In this document: piece after piece, positions 52,074 through 61,304 of the stretch
Layout of the letters: each line of letters opens with the position of its first letter
Numbering within the stretch: position 1 is the first letter of the stretch
Source: Fimbriimonadales bacterium
Lineage (GTDB): Bacteria > Armatimonadota > Fimbriimonadia > Fimbriimonadales > ATM1
Direction: 5' to 3'
Length of the DNA: 64,000 nucleotides
Assembly: GCA_026129745.1 (NCBI GenBank)
Contig: JAHCHL010000004.1
Location: 62,001 to 126,000, forward strand
Translations under genes and position numbers: made by a program
The notes under the pieces: generated by a model
What the model saw: only the letters and a program-made list of their open reading frames with translations
The model's database searches: none
Told to the model about the DNA's origin: nothing

Positions 52074-55000
52074 ATGTCAGCAAGCAATAAAAACGACAAG
52101 AAATCGCTTAGCATCGGTGAGCTTCGCACAAGGCTTGCTGAAGGCGATACAAATCGCGTTTGGAGAGGGCTTGAGGAGATTGCCGAAACGGACGAGTTTC
52201 GAGAATTCGTCGAACGCGAGTTTCCCAGGACGGCTCCACCTTGGGCTGCAGCCATTGACCGCCGAAAGTTCCTCAAGGTAGCTGCAGCATCGATGGCCCT
52301 TGCCGGACTTGCAGGGTGCCGCAGGCAGCCCATTGAAAAGATCTTCCCTTATGTCCGAATGCCGGAAGGCTTGGTGCCAGGCGTGCCGGATTATTACGCT
52401 TCGACCGTAACCCTTGGCGGTTATGCGCACGGCGTTCTTGTCGAAAGCCACACAGGTCGGCCGACGTTCCTCGCGGGCAATCCTGAACATCCGGCAAGCC
52501 TTGGAGCGACGGATCCCTGGGTATCAGCCGCGATCCTCGACTTGTACGATCCGAACCGCTCCCAAACGGTCATCTTTGAGGGAATCATCAAGACCTACGA
52601 GGCGTTCTTGAATGCCGCCCGAGAGGAGATGAGTCGTCAAAAGGCGGTAGGCGGATCGGGGTTGCGAATTCTGACGGAGACTGTCACGTCTCCCACTCTG
52701 GCCTCGGAAATTCAGAAACTGCTCGCGGAGTATCCCGGCGCAAAATGGTATCAGTGGGAGCCGGTCAACCAGGACAACGCCACGAGGGCTTCGCTGGCAG
52801 TCTTCGGCAAAGCGGTCGACTGCGTCTATGAATTCGACAAAGCGGATGTCGTGGTGTCTTTGGACGGCGATTTTATGGGCGATGGCCCTGGCAGGATCCG
52901 CTACACCCGCGCATTTACTGACCGAAGAAGAATCCGAAAAGACACGAAGGAGATCAACCGCCTCTATTCGGCAGAGTCGACTCCAACGATTACGGGCGGA
53001 ATGGCGGACAACCGCGTTCGCGTTTCACCGTCGAACGTGGAAGAAGTGGCCAAAGCGTTGGCTTCAGCAATCGGGATGTCGATGCAGGCTCGAGAACTCG
53101 ATGCGAAAGTCGCGAAGTGGGTCACAGCCGCAGCTGCTGACCTTGCAGCGCATCGCGGACGCTGCATCGTTTATCCAGGAAGAAATGCAAGTCCTGCGAC
53201 GCATGCCATCGCACACTTGCTTAATGAAGCACTTGGCAATGTCGGCATAACAGTAAAGAGAGTCAGCCCAGTTGCCGCGAAGCCAACAGTTCAGACTGAC
53301 GATCTTCGGGCTTTGCACTCCGAGCTGAAGGCGGGCTCTGTCAACGCTCTGCTGATTATCGGGGCGACTCCTGTCTACAATGCGCCAGCAGATCTGCCAT
53401 TTGCCGACCTGCTCAAGAGCGTTCCGTTCACAGCCAGACTCGGAACCTACGCGGACGAGACTTCCCTCTATTGCCGATGGCACGTACCGATGGCTCATGA
53501 ATTGGAGACATGGGGCGATGCTCGCGCCTTCGATGGGACGGTATCCCTGATGCAGCCTTTGATCGAGCCGCTGCTCGGCGGAAAGTCGCCGCTCGAAGTA
53601 TTGTCGGCAATCAGGGGTGACGAAAAAGCAGCCGACGATTTGGTGATGCGGCATTGGCAGTCCGCAACGGGACTGTCGGGAGAAGCCTTCAATGCCCAAT
53701 GGAGAAAGTGGCTGCATGATGGAGTGATTCCGAATTCTTCCGCTCAAGAAGAATTGGTGGTCGCTGATCCGGGCGGAGTCTCTCGCCTTGCGATGGCTGC
53801 AGGATCAGGGCTGGAAGTCGCATTCCGTCATGACCCAACGGTTTTCGACGGCAGATTCTCAAACAACGCGTGGCTGCAAGAGCTGCCCAAACCGCTCTAC
53901 AAAACCACGTGGGACAACGTGGTAGCGATGAGCCCTGCGACGGCTGAGCAGTTGGGCATTGAACCGGCCAAAGAAGGCCGAAATGGAAAGGGCGCGGTCG
54001 TCGATGTCGTCGCCGTTAAGTACCAAGGACGAAGCATCGAAGGGCCTGCGCTGGTTTTGCCAGGCCATGCTGACAACTGTGTAACGCTGACGTTTGGATA
54101 CGGTAGGAAACTGGATACTCTGCGCGACGCAGGCAACACGCCCGGATACAGTGCGTATGCAATCCAAACGTCAGAGTCTCCGTCGTTCGGAGTAGGAGTA
54201 GTCGTCGAGCGGACTGGCGCGAAGACCGAAGTCGCACAAGTGCAATTCCACCATGCGATGGAAGTCCCCGGCATGGAAGGCAGGGCGTTGGTTCGGCCTA
54301 CGACCATCGACGACTTTGTTGCGCATCCGGATTATGTCCATCATGTGGGCCAACATCATGGTCCTCCTGTTTCGCTCTATCCAGATCGTGAATACAACGG
54401 CAACAAGTGGGGCATGGTCGTCGATACGAGCGTTTGTACTGGTTGCAGCGCGTGCGTGACTGCGTGCCAAAACGAAAACAACATTCCGCCAGTTGGCCGC
54501 GACGAAGTCACCCGTGGTCGCGAAATGCACTGGATTCGAATTGACCGCTACTTTTCCGGCAACGATCTCGACAACCCAGAAACGCATCACTTGCCGGTCA
54601 TGTGTCAGCACTGCGAATTGGCGCCCTGTGAAGTCGTCTGCCCAGTTGCTGCGACAACGCACGATCACGAAGGCTTGAACGTGATGACATACAATCGGTG
54701 CGTCGGCACGAGGTACTGCTCCAACAACTGCCCGTACAAAGTCCGTCGCTTCAATTACTTCGAGTATTCGGAACAGAACGTTACTCCGATTCACAAGTTG
54801 CTCATGAACCCGGACGTTACCGTGCGAAGTCGAGGTGTCATGGAGAAGTGTTCGTACTGCGTTCAGCGAATCAACGAAGTGCGAAAGCGCGCCAAAAAAG
54901 AGAATCGGCCGATCCGTGATGGTGAAGTGCAGACTGCTTGTCAGGCAGCTTGCCCAGCGAAGGCAATCTATTTCGGCAATTTGAATGACCCTGAAGCAGA

Positions 55001-55136
55001 AATCACGAAGCTTGCCGCAGAACCTCACAACTATTCGTTGCTCGAAGAGATCAATACAAGACCGCGCACAACGTATCTTGGCAAAGTGAAGAACCCCAAT
55101 CCCGAACTCGGAGGTCAGGCGAAAGCGGATCACTAA
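52074..55136 (+). CDS. actB: Alternative complex III subunit B (molybdopterin-like plus Fe-S)
   Basis: A 1020-aa protein. The twin-arginine/lipobox segment DRRKFLKVAAASMALAGLAG then C lies near residue 65, so it is exported folded and lipidated. Residues about 90-720 form the molybdopterin-oxidoreductase-like part, which in ACIII lacks the cofactor. The C-terminal third carries four ferredoxin-type Cys clusters: CTGCSACVTACQNENN, CQHCELAPCEVVC, CVGTRYCSNNCPYKVRRFNY, and CSYCVQRINEVRKRA with AACPAKAIYFG. Follows actA by 26 bases. Confidence 0.95.
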   Translation: MSASNKNDKKSLSIGELRTRLAEGDTNRVWRGLEEIAETDEFREFVEREFPRTAPPWAAAIDRRKFLKVAAASMALAGLAGCRRQPIEKIFPYVRMPEGLVPGVPDYYASTVTLGGYAHGVLVESHTGRPTFLAGNPEHPASLGATDPWVSAAILDLYDPNRSQTVIFEGIIKTYEAFLNAAREEMSRQKAVGGSGLRILTETVTSPTLASEIQKLLAEYPGAKWYQWEPVNQDNATRASLAVFGKAVDCVYEFDKADVVVSLDGDFMGDGPGRIRYTRAFTDRRRIRKDTKEINRLYSAESTPTITGGMADNRVRVSPSNVEEVAKALASAIGMSMQARELDAKVAKWVTAAAADLAAHRGRCIVYPGRNASPATHAIAHLLNEALGNVGITVKRVSPVAAKPTVQTDDLRALHSELKAGSVNALLIIGATPVYNAPADLPFADLLKSVPFTARLGTYADETSLYCRWHVPMAHELETWGDARAFDGTVSLMQPLIEPLLGGKSPLEVLSAIRGDEKAADDLVMRHWQSATGLSGEAFNAQWRKWLHDGVIPNSSAQEELVVADPGGVSRLAMAAGSGLEVAFRHDPTVFDGRFSNNAWLQELPKPLYKTTWDNVVAMSPATAEQLGIEPAKEGRNGKGAVVDVVAVKYQGRSIEGPALVLPGHADNCVTLTFGYGRKLDTLRDAGNTPGYSAYAIQTSESPSFGVGVVVERTGAKTEVAQVQFHHAMEVPGMEGRALVRPTTIDDFVAHPDYVHHVGQHHGPPVSLYPDREYNGNKWGMVVDTSVCTGCSACVTACQNENNIPPVGRDEVTRGREMHWIRIDRYFSGNDLDNPETHHLPVMCQHCELAPCEVVCPVAATTHDHEGLNVMTYNRCVGTRYCSNNCPYKVRRFNYFEYSEQNVTPIHKLLMNPDVTVRSRGVMEKCSYCVQRINEVRKRAKKENRPIRDGEVQTACQAACPAKAIYFGNLNDPEAEITKLAAEPHNYSLLEEINTRPRTTYLGKVKNPNPELGGQAKADH

Positions 55137-55157
55137 TCCACAAGAGCCTAAACATTC

Positions 55158-56570
55158 ATGCAGACCTTAGAAGAGAAGATCGGAAAACACGAGTCCGACG
55201 CAATGCTGCCTGAGCCGATGATCGATGGCGAGCACGATTACGGTTCGATCACTTCGAAGATCGACTCCATCGTTCTTACCAACAAGTTTGCTCCTGGTTG
55301 GATTTTCGCGCTCATGCTTGGAATGGGGGCGCTCGGCGTCATGGTATTGACGCTGGCATTTCTCGTTTTTGTTGGTATTGGGTTGTGGGGCGTCAACATT
55401 CCTGTCGGTTGGGGATTCGACATCATCAACTTCGTTTGGTGGATCGGTATCGGCCACGCCGGAACTCTTATTTCAGCGATCTTGTTGCTGATGCGCCAAA
55501 GGTGGCGAACATCGATCAACCGACTTGCGGAAACGATGACGCTGTTCGCCGTCATGTGCGCCGGCCTTTTTCCGCTGTTCCACACAGGTCGCCCTTGGGT
55601 TGCTTATTGGTTGTTCCCCTATCCGAATGCACTCGGCCTTTCACCGCAATTTCGAAGTCCGCTCGTTTGGGACGTTTTTGCAGTCTCGACATACCTGACA
55701 GTCTCTGCACTGTTTTGGTATATGGGGTTGATTCCCGACATCGCCGGGCTAAGGGACAAAGTCAAGAGCCGCGTAATGCAAGTGACGACTGGCATGCTTG
55801 CTATGGGATGGAGAGGGTCGGTTGCACACTGGCATCGATACGAATCTGCCTACTTGCTACTTGCCGGACTTTCGACTCCGCTTGTCGTGTCGGTCCACTC
55901 CATTGTTAGCTTCGACTTCGCCGTCTCGATCCTTCCGGGTTGGCACGCAACCATCTTCCCACCATACTTCGTCGCAGGTGCGGTTTACGCCGGATTCGCG
56001 ATGGTGTTGAATTTCGTCATTCCGATTCGCAAGTGGTACAACCTCGAAAGCTTTATCACAGACAAGCATATGGACTGGATGGCGAAGATCATGCTAACCA
56101 CAGGTCTGATCGTGTTCTACGGCTATGTGATGGAAGCATTCTACGCATGGTATTCGGGGAACATTTATGAGTGGTACATGATGTACAACCGAGCGTTCGG
56201 TCCTTATATGTATCTGTACTGGGCGCTCATCTTCTGCAACGGACTTGTGCCGCAGTTCCTTTGGTCTAAGAAGATTCGCTTGAATATGCTGTGGCTTTGG
56301 ATCATCAGCCTGATTGTCGGCGTGGGTATGTGGCTTGAGCGATTTGTCATCGTGCCAGTCAGCCTCCACCGCGACTTCATGCCTTCCAGTTGGGGCATCT
56401 ACAATCCGACGTTCTGGGATATCTCGATGTTCGTTGGAACGTTCGGCCTTTTCATAACGGGCATGGTGCTTTATTTCCGATTCGTTCCGATGATCCCCGT
56501 TGCCGAAATGAAGCACCAATGGCATCAAGAACATGATGAAGCGCACGCTTCGGCAGGAGGAGGGCACTAA
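55158..56570 (+). CDS. actC: Alternative complex III subunit C (NrfD-like)
   Basis: A 470-aa NrfD-type membrane protein with about ten helices; the quinol-binding side. Markers are WWIGIGHAGTLISAILLL and FCNGLVPQFLW. It begins with a 45-residue soluble N-terminus. It lies 21 bases after actB and 3 bases before actD. Together with ActF it forms the two quinol-facing membrane subunits. Confidence 0.95.
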   Translation: MQTLEEKIGKHESDAMLPEPMIDGEHDYGSITSKIDSIVLTNKFAPGWIFALMLGMGALGVMVLTLAFLVFVGIGLWGVNIPVGWGFDIINFVWWIGIGHAGTLISAILLLMRQRWRTSINRLAETMTLFAVMCAGLFPLFHTGRPWVAYWLFPYPNALGLSPQFRSPLVWDVFAVSTYLTVSALFWYMGLIPDIAGLRDKVKSRVMQVTTGMLAMGWRGSVAHWHRYESAYLLLAGLSTPLVVSVHSIVSFDFAVSILPGWHATIFPPYFVAGAVYAGFAMVLNFVIPIRKWYNLESFITDKHMDWMAKIMLTTGLIVFYGYVMEAFYAWYSGNIYEWYMMYNRAFGPYMYLYWALIFCNGLVPQFLWSKKIRLNMLWLWIISLIVGVGMWLERFVIVPVSLHRDFMPSSWGIYNPTFWDISMFVGTFGLFITGMVLYFRFVPMIPVAEMKHQWHQEHDEAHASAGGGH

Positions 56571-56573
56571 GCG

Positions 56574-57128
56574 ATGAGCCACGCTCCAGCAAAGGCTGTT
56601 CCGACCACATACGGATTGCTAGCTTCATTCGATTCGTCGGAGAAGTTGTTCGACGCGACTCGAAGGGCGCGCGAAGCCGGGTACGTCGCGATGGACGCCT
56701 ACGCACCGTTCGCAATCGAAGGTTTGCCGGATGAACTCGGTTCGCGTGACGATCGAGTCCCGTGGATTGTTTTCTTTGCAGGAATCACCGGCGCGGCCCT
56801 TGGCTTTTGGATGCAGGTTTACTTCCATGCGATCGACTACCCAATGAACATTGGGGGAAGGCCCGACATCAGCTGGCCTTCGTTCATCCCAGTAACCTTC
56901 GAATGCGGAATTCTTGCAGCCGCAACAAGCGCACTTGTGGGGATGTTGGTTCTGAATGGACTTCCAAGGCCCCACCATCCGTTGTTTGGCGCAAAGACAT
57001 TCGAAAGAGTCATGAACGATAGGTTTTATCTCTGCATCGAGGCGACAGATCCGATGTTCGACAATGCGAAGACAAAGGAATTCCTTCAGGGACTCGGCGC
57101 CGAAGCAGTCGAGGAGGTAGCGCCATGA
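56574..57128 (+). CDS. actD: Alternative complex III subunit D
   Basis: A 184-aa DUF3341 protein with two membrane helices (WIVFFAGITGAALGFWMQVY, then GILAAATSALVGMLVLNGLP) and a soluble N-terminal domain (TYGLLASFDSSEKLFDATRR). Structural subunit of ACIII. The stop overlaps actE by 4 bases (ATGA). Confidence 0.93.
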   Translation: MSHAPAKAVPTTYGLLASFDSSEKLFDATRRAREAGYVAMDAYAPFAIEGLPDELGSRDDRVPWIVFFAGITGAALGFWMQVYFHAIDYPMNIGGRPDISWPSFIPVTFECGILAAATSALVGMLVLNGLPRPHHPLFGAKTFERVMNDRFYLCIEATDPMFDNAKTKEFLQGLGAEAVEEVAP

Positions 57129-57760
57129 ACCGGCTGATACTGGTTCTAACTGCGGCTGCTTGCATCGTCATTGCGGGATGCCATCGCGACATGTGGGACC
57201 AACCGAAAGTAACCACACTACAAGAGTCGGACTTCTTTAAGGATGGCTCCGGAGCGCGAACGCCGGTTGAAGGAACCGTTGCTCGCGGAAAGCTTAACGA
57301 AGATAGCCTCTTGCACGATGGTATTGAGAACGGCGCGCCTGCTACGAGGTTTCCATATCGAATAACGAAAGAGATTCTGGAAAAAGGCCGAGAGCGCTAC
57401 GATATCTTCTGCTTGCCTTGTCACAACCAATCAGGCGACGGATTCGGAATGATCGTGCAACGCGGATTCCAACAGCCGAAGCCGTTTACCCATCCGTCGG
57501 TTGTCGAAAGGCCCGTTGGCTACTACATCGGCGTGTTGCGGTTCGGATTCGACAAGATGAACGGAATTGAAGATCCGAACTTGGCAGACAAAGTTCACCC
57601 ACCGCTTGGAAAAGCGATGAACGCAGATGAGAGATGGGCGACCGTTGCCTACATCCGAGCGTTACAACGCAGCCAGAACGCAAGAGTTTCCGATGTTCCG
57701 CAAGAGATCCTGCCGAATTTAGACAAACCACAAGACGAAGGAGGCAAGAGTGATCACTAA
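57125..57760 (+). CDS. actE: Alternative complex III subunit E, monoheme cytochrome c
   Basis: A 211-aa lipoprotein-type cytochrome: signal with lipobox VIAGC near residue 19, one heme motif CLPCH near residue 96, and a candidate axial Met in MNADERW near 165. It accepts electrons within ACIII. Its stop overlaps the actF start by 11 bases. Confidence 0.93.
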   Translation: MNRLILVLTAAACIVIAGCHRDMWDQPKVTTLQESDFFKDGSGARTPVEGTVARGKLNEDSLLHDGIENGAPATRFPYRITKEILEKGRERYDIFCLPCHNQSGDGFGMIVQRGFQQPKPFTHPSVVERPVGYYIGVLRFGFDKMNGIEDPNLADKVHPPLGKAMNADERWATVAYIRALQRSQNARVSDVPQEILPNLDKPQDEGGKSDH

Positions 57761-58934
57761 CGACGCTTCTATGCCTGGCCTCAAGCGACTCCAAGGTGTC
57801 GGACTTGCGCTCGGGGTGATCGGACTCGGATCCATCACGTACTTCATCATGTCCGGTACAGAAGGGGCGTGGGGCTCTTATCTGTTCGGATTTATGGTTT
57901 GGATGAGCATTACGTTGGGTTGCTTGGCGCTCATGCTCCTTCAGAATGTAACACGAGGAAGCTGGGGAGTCGCGCTGATTCGATTTTGGGACAGCGGCGC
58001 ATCTAACTTAATCTTGATGGCCGCATTGATCGTGCCGATCCTATTGGTTGGCTACAAGGAGCTCTATCCGTGGGCCGACCCATCGGTCGTTGCTGAAAAC
58101 AAAATAGTCGCTCACAAGGCTGGCGCATATTTCAAGGATGGTTGGTTTGCGATTCGCGCCGCCGTTTACTTCTTCATTTGGATATTCGGATGGTATTGGC
58201 TTAGCAAGAGATCGCGCGACGAAGATGCGTCCGGCGACCCTAAACTCGCGAACTCCAGGCAGTCGTTTGCTGCACCTTGGATCGTCTTGTTCATCATTTC
58301 GGCCAACTTCGCCATCACGGATTGGGCCATGTCGTTGGAGAAGGAGTGGTTCTCGACCATTCTGGGATTGCTGTTCGTCGTTGGTGTCTCGCTTAGCGCG
58401 ATGGCACTCGGAACCTTCTTCTTGGTGTGCGCGCGAGACACCGAGCCGTTCAAAGGCAAGCTATTCAAGAATCAGTGGAAGGATCTCGGTAACTTGCTCT
58501 TCGCAATGACGGTCCTTTGGGCCTACATGTCGTTTTCGCAGTGGCTCATCACTTACTCAGGAAACCTGCCAGAAGAGATTCCCTACTATTTGAAGCGAAA
58601 TGAAGGTGGTTGGCAGTTCATCGGCGGAACGTTAATATTCCTCCATTTCATGTTGCCATTCTTCTTGTTGCTTTCGAGCAGACTGAAGCGAACGCCTACA
58701 ATGCTCGGAGCTGTCGCATTGTTCATTGTCTTGATACGACTGGTCGATGTCGTTTGGACTGTCGTGCCATCGCTGGGACGTCAGACGCTCTCCCTAACGC
58801 TCGCAGACGCCACCGCCGTCGTTGGCATCGGGGGTTTGTGGCTGATGGTTCTCGCGTGGCGCTTGCGCACGACGAATCTCTATCCGAAGTATGCAGAGCT
58901 TCCAAAGCCTGCAGAGGCGCCGAGTCATGCATGA
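57750..58934 (+). CDS. actF: Alternative complex III subunit F
   Basis: A 394-aa membrane subunit related to ActC, with about ten helices (WIVLFIISANFAITDWAMSL, FIGGTLIFLHFMLPFFLLLS). GTG at 57750 follows AGGAGGC. Quinone-related membrane part of ACIII. Overlaps actE at its 5' end and the next gene at its 3' end. Confidence 0.93.
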   Translation: MITNDASMPGLKRLQGVGLALGVIGLGSITYFIMSGTEGAWGSYLFGFMVWMSITLGCLALMLLQNVTRGSWGVALIRFWDSGASNLILMAALIVPILLVGYKELYPWADPSVVAENKIVAHKAGAYFKDGWFAIRAAVYFFIWIFGWYWLSKRSRDEDASGDPKLANSRQSFAAPWIVLFIISANFAITDWAMSLEKEWFSTILGLLFVVGVSLSAMALGTFFLVCARDTEPFKGKLFKNQWKDLGNLLFAMTVLWAYMSFSQWLITYSGNLPEEIPYYLKRNEGGWQFIGGTLIFLHFMLPFFLLLSSRLKRTPTMLGAVALFIVLIRLVDVVWTVVPSLGRQTLSLTLADATAVVGIGGLWLMVLAWRLRTTNLYPKYAELPKPAEAPSHA

Positions 58935-59460
58935 CGATCAAATGAAGGAAGAAAAGCACGAAGCCCCGATACTGGGCTCGAATGGCGAAGAGATCGACGA
59001 GGAACATGACTTTCTCGACGAGCCGCCAGGCGACCCAAGCTTGGGCTACGAAACCCAGGAGTTCCTCAAGCCCAGGCGCGTGATCTCGTTTGTTGCCTTC
59101 CTTGTGATCATGGCTGCATCGGCGATTATCGGAATGATCTACTTAGAGCGCTGGTGGGCAGGCCCTGCCGGGCCGGAGGCAGACCCGTCGCCATTTGCAG
59201 ACAGCAGAGGCCGACTTCCTAATGCGCCACTCTTGCAGCCGGACCCCCAGATCGACATGGACAAACTTCGTGAGATTGAGGACAAACAGGTCAATTCTTA
59301 CGGATGGATCGATCGCGACAGCGGCGTGGTTCACATACCTGTCGATCGAGCGATGGATCTTCTATTGCAAGAAGGTCTTCCATATCGCGAAGAGGGAACA
59401 CCGACCGCGCAGCCTGAACCGACCGAACCAACCGTGCCCGCACAGGAGGATGAGCTGTGA
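58927..59460 (+). CDS. Membrane-anchored protein of the ACIII-oxidase operon
   Basis: A 177-aa protein with an acidic N-terminus (about residues 1-55), one transmembrane helix (VISFVAFLVIMAASAIIGMI) and a periplasmic tail with NSYGWIDRDSGVVHIPVDRA. That tail motif (Y-G-W-x-D-x-x-x-G-V-V-x-I-P-x-x-R-A) recurs in small proteins of cytochrome oxidase operons of other bacteria; function unknown. Met at 58927 overlaps the actF stop; its own stop overlaps the GTG of the SCO gene (GTGA). Confidence 0.82.
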   Translation: MHDDQMKEEKHEAPILGSNGEEIDEEHDFLDEPPGDPSLGYETQEFLKPRRVISFVAFLVIMAASAIIGMIYLERWWAGPAGPEADPSPFADSRGRLPNAPLLQPDPQIDMDKLREIEDKQVNSYGWIDRDSGVVHIPVDRAMDLLLQEGLPYREEGTPTAQPEPTEPTVPAQEDEL

Positions 59461-60305
59461 GTTGGCGCCGAGGTCTTTCGACTTTTGCAACGATCGTTGC
59501 AGTTGTGGGTTGCTTCGCTCAGTCGACACCTGGCTCCGGGCCAGGCGAATCTCTTGCGGCGAGAATTGCGATCAAACAAAAACTCGATTCACAGATTCCA
59601 CTCGATCTCACGTTCAAGAACGAGAGCGGCCAAGAAGTCTCGCTTGCAAGTCTCTACCGAGGCAAACCGGTGATTTTATCGCTGATTTACTACAAGTGCC
59701 CGATGCTGTGCAATCAGGTGCTAAATGGCCTATTGGCTGCAATGAAAGTGATGAAGTTCACTGCAGGAAACGAGTTTGATGTCGTTCTTGTCAGCATCGA
59801 TCCACGAGAAACGCCAGAAGTTGCGGCCAAAAAGAAGGAAGCCTACATCGAGAGCTACAATCGTGAAGGTGCGGTCGATGGATGGCACTTCCTCACAGGC
59901 ACTGAATCTGACATTCAAAAGCTGGCAGACGTAGTCGGTTTTCAATACACGTATGATGAGAAGTTCGACCAATATGCTCACGCCGCAGCAATCATGGTCA
60001 CGACACCCGGTGGGAAACTATCGAAATACTTCTACGGAATCGAGTTTTCAGCGCGCGACTTGAGATTGGCGCTCGTCGAGGCTTCGGAAAACCGAATCGG
60101 CACACTTGTGGACGCGGCCACGTTGTATTGTTTCATTTACGATCCATCGACGGGATCGTACGGTCTCGCCGTATTCAGGCTGTTGCAAGCAGCAGGAATT
60201 CTTACCCTGTTGATCCTTGGGACTTCGATTGTGATCATGGTTCGCAAAGATAAGCGGCGCAAGTCGGCCGATGCAGGCGAAGGGATAAGTGAAGGTAACA
60301 AGTAA
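59457..60305 (+). CDS. SCO1/SenC copper-assembly protein (second copy)
   Basis: A 282-aa protein with a signal peptide, copper ligands CPMLC near residue 82 and a later His in QYAHAAAIM near 170, and an extra C-terminal transmembrane helix (FRLLQAAGILTLLILGTSIV), which the copy at 49994 lacks. It should load CuA of the adjacent subunit II. Start GTG at 59457 overlaps the previous stop by 4 bases; its stop abuts the next ATG. Confidence 0.92.
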   Translation: MSWRRGLSTFATIVAVVGCFAQSTPGSGPGESLAARIAIKQKLDSQIPLDLTFKNESGQEVSLASLYRGKPVILSLIYYKCPMLCNQVLNGLLAAMKVMKFTAGNEFDVVLVSIDPRETPEVAAKKKEAYIESYNREGAVDGWHFLTGTESDIQKLADVVGFQYTYDEKFDQYAHAAAIMVTTPGGKLSKYFYGIEFSARDLRLALVEASENRIGTLVDAATLYCFIYDPSTGSYGLAVFRLLQAAGILTLLILGTSIVIMVRKDKRRKSADAGEGISEGNK

Positions 60306-61301
60306 ATGAATGGCATCCCGTTCTTTCCAGAGCAAGCGTCAAAAGCCGCACATGAAGTCGACCTGATTTACTACCTGTTGACTGCATTGACGATTTTCTT
60401 TTCGCTTGCAGTCTTTGCAGGGGTGCTGTACTTCGTAATCAAGTATCGAGCAGGCTCGAAGGTCGATCGGCATCATCCACCTAGTCACAATATGAAGCTG
60501 GAATTGGCATGGTCGGTTATTCCCCTGTTCATGTCGCTTGCGGTCTTCGGATGGTCAGCAAAACTCTTCGTGGAAATGCAGAAGCCGATTCCGTCCCGAG
60601 ATGCGCTCGAAGTCATTGTTATCGGCAAGCAGTGGATGTGGCATCTCCAGCATCCGACAGGCCAACGAGAGAACAACACGCTCCACATTCCGGTAGGCAG
60701 GCCAGTGAAGCTCACAATGATTTCACAAGACGTGCTGCATAGCTTCTACATTCCTGCTTTCCGAATCAAGATGGACGTCATCCCTGGTCGTTACACAACG
60801 ATGTGGTTCGAAGCCACTAAAACAGGGACTTATCATCTGTTCTGTGCCGAATTTTGCGGTACGAAGCACGCCGAAATGATCGGATCGGTTGTAGTCCTTA
60901 CGCCAGAAGAATATGAGCAGTGGCTCAAGGACAACCAATGGGGTATGCAGTCGCAGCAGCGAATTGAAACGATGGCCGAACAGGGCGCGAAACTGTTCAC
61001 GAGACTTGGCTGCAACGGTTGCCATGCGCCAGGCTCCGAAGGTGGGCCACCGCTTGCAGGAATGTACGGCACACAGCGCGCACTGACGGATGGCAGATTT
61101 GTCACAGCGGATGACAACTACATTCGAGATTCGATACTCGAGCCGCAAAAGATGGTGCTGTCGGGCTATGAAGACAAATTCATGCCAACTTCGCCCGGCA
61201 TCGAAGAGCAGCAGATTCTTCAATTGATCGCCTACATTCGCTCGCTGAAAGAGATGCCGGCAGCAGCAGCGCCAATCAATCGAAATGAGGCAGAAGGATA
61301 A
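60306..61301 (+). CDS. ctaC: Cytochrome c oxidase subunit II with fused cytochrome c (caa3)
   Basis: A 331-aa subunit II. Two N-terminal helices (LTIFFSLAVFAGVLYF, then LAWSVIPLFMSLAVFGWSAK) are followed by the CuA cupredoxin domain with CAEFCGTKHAEM, all ligands present, preceded by the ligand His in DVLHSFYIP. A cytochrome c domain with CNGCH near residue 235 is fused at the C-terminus, typical of caa3 oxidases. Immediately follows the SCO gene. Confidence 0.95.
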   Translation: MNGIPFFPEQASKAAHEVDLIYYLLTALTIFFSLAVFAGVLYFVIKYRAGSKVDRHHPPSHNMKLELAWSVIPLFMSLAVFGWSAKLFVEMQKPIPSRDALEVIVIGKQWMWHLQHPTGQRENNTLHIPVGRPVKLTMISQDVLHSFYIPAFRIKMDVIPGRYTTMWFEATKTGTYHLFCAEFCGTKHAEMIGSVVVLTPEEYEQWLKDNQWGMQSQQRIETMAEQGAKLFTRLGCNGCHAPGSEGGPPLAGMYGTQRALTDGRFVTADDNYIRDSILEPQKMVLSGYEDKFMPTSPGIEEQQILQLIAYIRSLKEMPAAAAPINRNEAEG

Positions 61302-61304
61302 TTC

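Noticed and set aside
54171-55133. A 320-codon open frame opposite actB
   Set aside because: Lies antisense within the Fe-S part of actB and has no recognisable product.
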